Assembly (NCBI GenBank): GCA_945957605.1
Contig: CAMFLR010000017.1
Location: 108,322 to 172,321 of the forward strand
Source: an uncultured Isosphaeraceae bacterium
GTDB lineage: Bacteria; Planctomycetota; Planctomycetia; Isosphaerales; Isosphaeraceae
Direction of reading: 5' to 3'
DNA length: 64,000 bases
Made by a program: the position numbers and the translations under genes. Below the pieces are notes generated by a model that made no database searches, was not told where the DNA came from, and saw only the letters and a list, made by a program, of their open reading frames with translations. The number at the start of each line of letters is the position of its first letter. The first letter of the stretch is position 1. Positions 58,408 to 64,000 of the stretch are shown in pieces.

Positions 58408-58527
58408 GTCGATCGTGACCAGTCTGCTCCTGACAAAGACCAAAAAGCGGCGTAAGGTATTTCGTACAGGGGGAAGTGGGAGCGCGCTGCCGGGTCTAAT
58501 GAAGGTGTTGCCTAAGGGAGAGCCCGC

Positions 58528-59298
58528 ATGGTGCCGCTCCATTCCGAGGCCATTGCGCGGGTCATCAAATGGGACCTGGGCGAACATCGGGCATTGTCGC
58601 TGCGTCATGCGTTGATCCACCGACGACCGGGTTTGCTTGGCGATCATCCGCGGGTGCCTCGAAGCGTTTTGCTCATGCGCGATTTTGAAGCGCCCGAGGG
58701 CTGGCACGTCTTCGGCGCAGGCAGTGCAGAACCCGCCGTGGCCTGGCTGGCGCAGCGTGGTAAGCCGCTCTCGTTGCTCGCGCCTGAAAGCTGGGAAGGG
58801 GCGATTCGCAAACGGTCGCCGATGATCCAGCGCGGTTCGGTCGAGACCTGGATTCGCGAAGCCGATGAACCTGAAGTCCGGACTTCGACGAAAAGCCAAT
58901 CGGCGGTGATTACGCGACCGATCGTGCTCAGCGACTATCGCGCGTTTGTGGCGTCGGCACCCGACTGGGCGCTTCGCGGCTGGGGCGATTTCGTGTCGTT
59001 GCTCGATCGAGGCGCAGCGGTTGGCGTGCCCGATCGCGCTGGGCGATTCGCGTCGCTTGCATGGGTCTACGAGGCCGATGCGAGTAATGATTCCGTCGCC
59101 GTCGCCACAGATCCTCGCTATCAACGGCTGGGACTGGGTCATGCAGCGGCGGCTGCGTTGATCGCGCACGTCGAAACCGCCCGGAAAAAACTGCCGGTGT
59201 GGACGGTGAATGAGTCGAATCTGCCGTCAAAGGCATTGGCGCGATCGCTGGGATTTTCCCCGCGTTCGCGCGAAAGCGTGCTTCGATGGAACCTGTGA
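58528..59298 (+). CDS. GNAT-family N-acetyltransferase
   Basis: 256 residues. The GNAT core is in the C-terminal half: VLSDYRAFVASAPDWALRGW, DRAGRFASLAWVYEAD and DPRYQRLGLGHAAAAALIAH, the Q/RxxGxG/A acetyl-CoA pyrophosphate loop, and NESNLPSKALARSLGFSPRS. The N-terminal half (about 1-130) is mixed and may be a separate substrate-binding region. The acceptor is unknown. It overlaps the following gene by 13 bases, so the two are translated from one message. Confidence 0.86.
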   Translation: MVPLHSEAIARVIKWDLGEHRALSLRHALIHRRPGLLGDHPRVPRSVLLMRDFEAPEGWHVFGAGSAEPAVAWLAQRGKPLSLLAPESWEGAIRKRSPMIQRGSVETWIREADEPEVRTSTKSQSAVITRPIVLSDYRAFVASAPDWALRGWGDFVSLLDRGAAVGVPDRAGRFASLAWVYEADASNDSVAVATDPRYQRLGLGHAAAAALIAHVETARKKLPVWTVNESNLPSKALARSLGFSPRSRESVLRWNL

Positions 59299-59978
59299 AG
59301 ATTGAGCCAATGTCCGAAATGCCGGTGCCTGGTTTTCCTGTCATTCTCGATCTTGCTGGGAGGCGTGTACTGGTCGTCGGGCTAGGCAAGGTTGGCACGC
59401 GGCGAGTCGAAGCGCTGCTTTCTGCCGGCGCAATTGTGATTGCCGTCGATCCACGACCGGATTTACACGTCGCTTCGAGTTGTGAACGCAAGGTTGAACC
59501 GTTTGATCCGGCGCATCTCGATGGTGTTTATCTCGTCTTCGCTGCCGCGACGGCTGAGGTGAATCGCCGCGTTGTCGACGAGGCTCGGGCGCGAAAGATC
59601 TGGGTGAACTCAGCGAGTGAAACAGGATCGGGCGATCTGACGGTTCCGGCCGTCTGGCGCGCGGGGCGAATCACGCTGGCGATCTCAACTTCTGGCGCCG
59701 CGCCCGCACTTTCGCGACTGCTCCGCGATCGCGCGGCGGCTGCGATAAAGCCGGCCGAGCCACTTGTTGAACTTTTCGCAAACTTGCGGCCGCGTGTGCT
59801 TTTAGAGATCACCAGTTCTAAAGACAGGCGCGCTCTTTTGAAGCGCTGGGCCGATCCGGCTTGGCTCGATGTTCTGGCTGCGGACGGGATCGCGACCGTT
59901 CAACAAATCTGGCTCCAAATGCTGGCGGAAACGGCCGCAAAGCCGACATCTCTTCACGAATCGCCCGAATTCCCCTAA
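59286..59978 (+). CDS. Precorrin-2 dehydrogenase/sirohydrochlorin ferrochelatase (Met8/CysG-N-like)
   Basis: 230 residues. An N-terminal NAD-binding Rossmann fold: PGFPVILDLAGRRVLVVGLG then KVGTRRVEALLSAGAIVIAV, with the GxGxxG-type loop (GLGKVG). Further: HLDGVYLVFAAATAEVNRRV, KIWVNSASETGSGDLTVPAV and GRITLAISTSGAAPALSRLL, the usual 'F..P....G.....ISTxG.SP' region of CysG-N/Met8. The C-terminal helical part is short. It would oxidise precorrin-2 to sirohydrochlorin and may insert iron to give siroheme, the cofactor of sulfite and nitrite reductases. It overlaps the GNAT gene by 13 bases. Confidence 0.88.
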   Translation: MEPVKIEPMSEMPVPGFPVILDLAGRRVLVVGLGKVGTRRVEALLSAGAIVIAVDPRPDLHVASSCERKVEPFDPAHLDGVYLVFAAATAEVNRRVVDEARARKIWVNSASETGSGDLTVPAVWRAGRITLAISTSGAAPALSRLLRDRAAAAIKPAEPLVELFANLRPRVLLEITSSKDRRALLKRWADPAWLDVLAADGIATVQQIWLQMLAETAAKPTSLHESPEFP

Positions 59979-60051
59979 ACTCGGTCATGCAGGAGCAACC
60001 GCCTACCACCAGGGTGACAGGCACGCATTGATGGCGTTGAGGATGAAAGCC

Positions 60052-61377
60052 GTGAAAATTGCCGTTGTCGGTACGGGTTACGTGGGGTTGGTGACCGGGA
60101 CCTGCTTTGCTGAAAGCGGCAACGACGTCATCTGTATCGACAAGGTTGCGTCGAAGGTCGAGGGGCTCAAGAACGGCATCATCCCAATCTACGAGCCTGG
60201 TCTCTCGGAGTTGGTGATTCGCAACCATCGCGACGGTCGCCTGACGTTCACGACGAACCTCGCTGAGGGAATTGCCGACGCCGAGATGGTCTTTATCGCC
60301 GTCGGAACGCCGCAGGGTGATGATGGCGGGGCCGACCTGCGCGGAGTTTGGGGTGTCGGCAAGGAAATCGCCGAGAATCTCAAATCGCCAAAGATCATCG
60401 TGATCAAGAGCACGGTGCCCGTTGGCACGAATGCCGAGCTGGCGCGGCGGATGTCCGAGTACACGAAGGTGCCGTTCCAGGTCGCGAACAATCCCGAGTT
60501 CCTCAAAGAAGGCGCAGCGATCGACGACTTCACGAAGCCCGATCGGGTTGTCGTGGGAGTGCGCACGCCCGACGTCGCCGCGCGTCTGCATGTCCTCTAC
60601 AAGCCGTTCCTCCGCACCGAGCGTCCGTTCCTGGTGATGACGCCTGAAAGCGCGGAGATGACAAAATATGTCGCGAATTGCATGCTCGCGACCAAGATCA
60701 GCTTCATCAACGAGATGGCGAATCTCTGCGAACGCTATCAGGCCGATATCAACGACGTTCGCCGCGGGATTGGTCACGATCAGCGCATCGGCTTCGCGTT
60801 TCTCTTCCCGGGCGTCGGCTACGGCGGTTCCTGCTTCCCGAAGGACATTCGCGCGGTCATTCACATGGCGCGGGCGAAGGGGATTCCTTCACGGATGATG
60901 GAAGCGGTCGACGACGTGAACGAGTCGCAAAAAGATGTGCTGGCGACGAAGATTCTCAAGCATTTTGGCGACAAGGCGGCGGGCAAAACGGTCGCAATCT
61001 GGGGACTCGCGTTCAAGCCGCGCACCGATGATATTCGCGAGGCGCCGGCGCTCACGCTGATTGACCAGTTGCTCGCGGCGGGAGTCGCGGTGCGGGTTCA
61101 CGATCCCGAGGCGATCGCGAATGTCCGCGAGATTTACGGCGACAAGCTGTCTTACAGCGATCGCCCTTACGGCGCACTCGAACAGGCCGATGCGCTGGCG
61201 ATCGTCACCGAGTGGAATGAGTTCCGCAACCCGGACTTCAAGGTGATGCTCGCCTTGCTGCGTTCGCCCGTCATCTTCGACGGCCGCAATCTTTTCGACC
61301 CCGCGCAGATGGAAAAACTGGGATTCACGTATGAAGGGATCGGGCGCTATGTGGCTCACGAACCTGTGAGTGCATAA
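60052..61377 (+). CDS. ugd: UDP-glucose 6-dehydrogenase
   Basis: 441 residues from a GTG at 60052 with GAGG 9 bases upstream. ATGs at 60043 and 60031 are alternatives, but this start gives the canonical opening KIAVVGTGYVGLVTGTC with the NAD-binding GxGxxG. Further signatures: GIIPIYEPGLSELV, VFIAVGTPQGDDGGADL, VIKSTVPVGTN, NNPEFLKEGAAIDDF, MTPESAEMTKYVANCMLATK and the catalytic GYGGSCFPKD (C261). The last part, VAIWGLAFKPRTDDIREAPA, is the C-terminal domain. The enzyme makes UDP-glucuronate for capsule, exopolysaccharide or glycan synthesis. No other UDP-sugar gene is adjacent. Confidence 0.95.
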   Translation: MKIAVVGTGYVGLVTGTCFAESGNDVICIDKVASKVEGLKNGIIPIYEPGLSELVIRNHRDGRLTFTTNLAEGIADAEMVFIAVGTPQGDDGGADLRGVWGVGKEIAENLKSPKIIVIKSTVPVGTNAELARRMSEYTKVPFQVANNPEFLKEGAAIDDFTKPDRVVVGVRTPDVAARLHVLYKPFLRTERPFLVMTPESAEMTKYVANCMLATKISFINEMANLCERYQADINDVRRGIGHDQRIGFAFLFPGVGYGGSCFPKDIRAVIHMARAKGIPSRMMEAVDDVNESQKDVLATKILKHFGDKAAGKTVAIWGLAFKPRTDDIREAPALTLIDQLLAAGVAVRVHDPEAIANVREIYGDKLSYSDRPYGALEQADALAIVTEWNEFRNPDFKVMLALLRSPVIFDGRNLFDPAQMEKLGFTYEGIGRYVAHEPVSA

Positions 61378-61503
61378 GTTCGACCCGCCCCTACCCTGGT
61401 GACAATCCTGGTGATATTCGGGATGCTGTAGACCTCGATGCGTGGCTTCCCCGGCGGGGGTCGCCGATTTGCGAAGCCACGCTCGGTTCTGCAGGTCATT
61501 TCA

Positions 61504-63777
61504 ATGGGTTCTGCATTCCCTCGACGTGCATTCGCACTGCTCGTGTTCGTTGTTCCCGCGATAGCCAACGCGGCGGACTGGAAGCCAGCGAGTGGCCCGC
61601 TCAAAACCCGCTGGACCGACCAGGTTCGGCCCGATAACGCGCTGCCCGAGTATCCGCGACCCAACATGGTGCGCGAGCGCTGGGTGAACCTGAATGGGCT
61701 CTGGCAGCTTGATTTCGGCAAGGCGACCGACCCGGTTCCCATCGGCCGCGACCTGCCTCGACAAATTCTCGTGCCGTTTCCGGTCGAGTCGGCACTTTCG
61801 GGCGTGATGCAGCATGCCGAGGGGCTCTGGTATCGCCGTACAATTCGCGTTCCTGCCGATTGGGCCGGCAACCGTGTGCTGCTGCACTTTGGCGCGGCCG
61901 ACTGGGAAACCGCGGCGTGGCTCAATGGCAAGCCGCTTGGTTCACATCGTGGTGGATACGATCCGTTTACCTTCGATCTGACCGATCACTTGAAAGCCGA
62001 TGGCGATCAGGAGTTGATCGTCCACGTTTCTGATCCGACCGACGCGGGCACTCAGCCGCGCGGAAAGCAGGTGCGGAAACCCGGCGGGATTTTCTACACG
62101 CCGACCACTGGCATCTGGCAGACGGTGTGGATCGAACCGGCGCCTCAGACGCACATCGATCACCTCGTGATCACGCCAGACGTCGATAATCTCACGGTGA
62201 CGATCAAGCCGGTGATTTCGGGCAAGGCCGAAGGGCTGTCGCTGCAGGCCCAAGCGATCGACAACACGCAAGTGATTGCGGTGGGCTCGGCCGATGCATC
62301 GGGCATGCTCAATCTCAAGATGCCCGCTAACGCGAAGCTCTGGTCGCCGGATAGTCCCTTTCTTTACAGCTTGAAGCTGACGCTCAAACGCGGGGCGGAA
62401 ACGGTCGACGAAGTGTCGTCGTACACCGGCTTGCGAAAGATCGAAGTCGCGAAGGACGACAAAGGCGTCAACCGGATCAAGCTCAACGGCAAATTTGTTT
62501 TCCAGGTTGGTCCGCTCGACCAAGGGTTCTGGCCCGACGGGCTCTACACCGCCCCGACGGACGCGGCGCTGAAGTACGACATCGAGGTGACGAAGCAACT
62601 CGGCTTCAACATGACGCGCAAGCATGTGAAAGTTGAGCCGGCGCGTTGGTATTACTGGTGCGATAGGCTGGGATTGCTCGTCTGGCAGGACATGCCCTCG
62701 GGCGATCGTTCGATCGGGCCAAACGATCCCGATATCAAGCGAACCGCCGCCTCGGCGCAGATTTACGAGACCGAGCTGAAGGCGATGATCGACAATCTGC
62801 ACAACTACCCCAGCATCATCATCTGGGTGGTGTTCAACGAGGGTTGGGGGCAGTTCGACACGGCACGAATCGCCGACTGGACGAAGAAGTACGACCCTTC
62901 GCGGCTGGTTGATGCGGTCAGCGGTTGGGCCGATCGAGCTGGCGTGGGCGACATGCACGATCTTCACTCCTACCCTCACCCGGCCGCACCGCCGCTCGAA
63001 TCGAAGCGCGCGGGCGTGCTCGGCGAATTCGGCGGGTTGTCGCTGGGTGTCGATGGCCACACCTGGGAAGCGAAGATCTGGGGTTATCAAGCAGCGGCGG
63101 GTAAAGATGACCTGACGCGTAAATATGAACGCCTGATACGCGAGGCGTGGGAACTGAAGGATGCTCGTGGCCTGAATGCCGTGGTTTACACGCAGATTAC
63201 CGACGTTGAGACCGAGGCGAACGGTTTGCTCACGTATGATCGCGCGATCATTAAGCCCGACCTCGAACGCGTGCGAGCGGTAAACCTGGGCGATTATTCA
63301 CGTGTGCCCATCGCGGTGCCCGTCGTGCCGACCTCACGCGAGAAAGCACAGATCTGGCACTACACTACCACCGAACCCGCGAAGGATTGGTTCCAGCCTG
63401 GGTTTGAAGACTCCGGTTGGAAGGAAGGGCCTGGCGGATTTGGAACGCAGGGAACTCCAGGGGCAGTCATCGGGACGAATTGGAGCACGAACGACATTTG
63501 GATTCGTCGCTCGTTCAGGCTCGAGAATCTCGATTCGCGTGCGTTGCTCCTCAACGTGATTCACGATGAGGATGCCGAGATTTATCTCAATGGTGTGCTC
63601 GCCTTGACGGTGAAGGGGTACATCAGCGCGTATGAGGAGATGCCGATTAGTGATGCAGCTAAGGCGACGCTCAAGAATGGGGTGAATTCGATCGCGATTC
63701 ATTGCCGGCAGACGCGCGGGGGGCAGTCGATTGATGCGGGGTTGGTGGAATTGAAGTTGCCGGAGGTGAAGAAGTAA
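61504..63777 (+). CDS. Secreted glycoside hydrolase family 2 enzyme
   Basis: 757 residues from the ATG at 61504. Signal peptide ALLVFVVPAIANAA (11-24). The sugar-binding domain has RWVNLNGLWQLDF and ILVPFPVESALSGVMQ, the typical GH2 opening (about 60-100), then GLWYRRTIRVPADWAGNRVL and AAWLNGKPLGSHRGGYDPFT. The immunoglobulin-like domain is followed by the TIM barrel with MTRKHVKVEPARWYYWCD, the acid/base Glu in VVFNEGWGQFD (E446) and the nucleophile in VLGEFGGLS (E508). After about 640 a galactose-binding-like module follows (FQPGFEDSGWKEGPGGFGTQ, DEDAEIYLNGVLALT). It is a secreted glycosidase; beta-galactosidase, beta-glucuronidase or mannosidase activity cannot be told apart. A hairpin lies after the stop. 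Confidence 0.92.
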   Translation: MGSAFPRRAFALLVFVVPAIANAADWKPASGPLKTRWTDQVRPDNALPEYPRPNMVRERWVNLNGLWQLDFGKATDPVPIGRDLPRQILVPFPVESALSGVMQHAEGLWYRRTIRVPADWAGNRVLLHFGAADWETAAWLNGKPLGSHRGGYDPFTFDLTDHLKADGDQELIVHVSDPTDAGTQPRGKQVRKPGGIFYTPTTGIWQTVWIEPAPQTHIDHLVITPDVDNLTVTIKPVISGKAEGLSLQAQAIDNTQVIAVGSADASGMLNLKMPANAKLWSPDSPFLYSLKLTLKRGAETVDEVSSYTGLRKIEVAKDDKGVNRIKLNGKFVFQVGPLDQGFWPDGLYTAPTDAALKYDIEVTKQLGFNMTRKHVKVEPARWYYWCDRLGLLVWQDMPSGDRSIGPNDPDIKRTAASAQIYETELKAMIDNLHNYPSIIIWVVFNEGWGQFDTARIADWTKKYDPSRLVDAVSGWADRAGVGDMHDLHSYPHPAAPPLESKRAGVLGEFGGLSLGVDGHTWEAKIWGYQAAAGKDDLTRKYERLIREAWELKDARGLNAVVYTQITDVETEANGLLTYDRAIIKPDLERVRAVNLGDYSRVPIAVPVVPTSREKAQIWHYTTTEPAKDWFQPGFEDSGWKEGPGGFGTQGTPGAVIGTNWSTNDIWIRRSFRLENLDSRALLLNVIHDEDAEIYLNGVLALTVKGYISAYEEMPISDAAKATLKNGVNSIAIHCRQTRGGQSIDAGLVELKLPEVKK

Positions 63778-63810
63778 ATCGTTCGCTTCGCGAACACCAA
63801 TACGGTAGTA

Positions 63811-63857
63811 GCAAATCCCGATTCGCACTCGCTTGATGCGGGCGAATCGGGATTTGC
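63811..63857. terminator. Perfect hairpin downstream of the GH2 gene
   Basis: GCAAATCCCGATTCGC (63811-63826) and GCGAATCGGGATTTGC (63842-63857) form a perfect 16-bp stem with a 15-base loop. The sequence after it (ATTTGATG) has only a short T-run, so it may be a weak intrinsic terminator or a transcript-end stabiliser. Confidence 0.7.
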
Positions 63858-64000
63858 ATTTGATGAAGGCTCATATGCAGGAATTCAGGGTGGTGAGCTA
63901 TATTCACTCCTATGTCGGCCTTTTCTGGGTGCCACTGGTTGTACTCACAATAGTGTCCGGGATTCGTCTTCATCAAATCTTCGCTTGCGCTTTTTGAGAG
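63858..64000. other. Region at the window edge with a partial dispersed repeat
   Basis: GGGTGCCACTGG at 63927-63938 is a partial copy of the long inverted repeat at 38422-38494. No gene is supported in the last 140 bases; any coding region begins past the edge. Confidence 0.5.

Noticed and set aside
61942..63090. 382-codon minus-strand frame opposite the GH2 gene
   Set aside because: Arg/His-rich shadow within the GH2 gene, whose motifs and signal peptide are clear.
1..64000. tRNA, rRNA, CRISPR array, transposase, prophage or integron signals
   Set aside because: I looked for spaced direct repeats, cloverleaf-like arms with CCA, DDE/serine/tyrosine recombinase motifs and phage genes; none was found.

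Overview
The window is about 64 kb of moderately GC-rich bacterial chromosome. Its gene content points to a planctomycete, probably of the Gemmatales/Isosphaerales type, though rank below phylum is inference. The evidence is two DUF1559 pseudopilin-like proteins, a DUF1501 protein, a PEP-CTERM protein, PVC-type c-type cytochromes (one in a 1350-residue fusion ending in DUF1080), a ThuA protein, BlaI/BlaR1 with carboxypeptidase-regulatory-like repeats, and long AT-rich intergenic stretches. I see no rRNA, tRNA, CRISPR array, transposase, phage gene or replication origin, so this reads as stable chromosome.

Layout. 1-5.6 kb: start of an SGNH hydrolase (leaving the window), a BlaI-BlaR1 pair with a clear promoter/operator, and a convergent sulfite-dehydrogenase-like molybdoenzyme with its cytochrome. 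5.8-9.5 kb: M20 peptidase, unknown membrane protein, class-III aminotransferase and a zinc-ribbon/STAS protein. 9.7-14.6 kb: two paralogous cassettes on the minus strand (conserved promoter and leader, DUF1559 gene, small lipoprotein gene). 14.6-18 kb: membrane-anchored tyrosine phosphatase, TlpA-like thioredoxin, peroxiredoxin-like protein, ThuA protein. 18.2-23.4 kb: minus-strand operon yhaO-yhaN-DUF1493 (acyl-carrier-like). 24-29.5 kb: PEP-CTERM protein, DUF1501 protein, secreted and membrane proteins, DUF4440 protein. 29.7-34.5 kb: aldehyde dehydrogenase, small unknown protein, methyltransferase, metG. 34.6-40.2 kb: a 56-aa ribbon-helix-helix protein, an unknown 238-aa protein, DUF2721 protein, MFS exporter, DUF4332 protein, HD phosphohydrolase, nicotinamidase-like hydrolase. 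40.3-45.5 kb: larC, then an overlapping run ending in a GT2 glycosyltransferase and an aldehyde dehydrogenase resembling the CrtQ/AldH pair of C30 carotenoid synthesis. 45.6-54 kb: unknown proteins, a haem protein, apgM, a membrane protein with a secretin-like tail, a DUF2314 protein and a secreted metalloprotease. 54.3-63.8 kb: the dehydrogenase-cytochrome-DUF1080 fusion, GNAT, precorrin-2 dehydrogenase, UDP-glucose dehydrogenase and a GH2 glycosidase.

Functional themes. Periplasmic redox work is prominent (sulfite dehydrogenase pair, three c-type cytochromes, thioredoxin and peroxiredoxin, siroheme step), as is carbohydrate metabolism (GH2, PQQ/NHL-type dehydrogenase with DUF1080, UDP-glucuronate supply). 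The least explained parts are the duplicated DUF1559 cassettes with a shared promoter and long leader, the BlaI operator lying exactly in its promoter spacer, the acyl-carrier-like gene attached to yhaO/yhaN, and several dispersed intergenic repeats. All functional calls come from reading motifs by eye; no database search was run.
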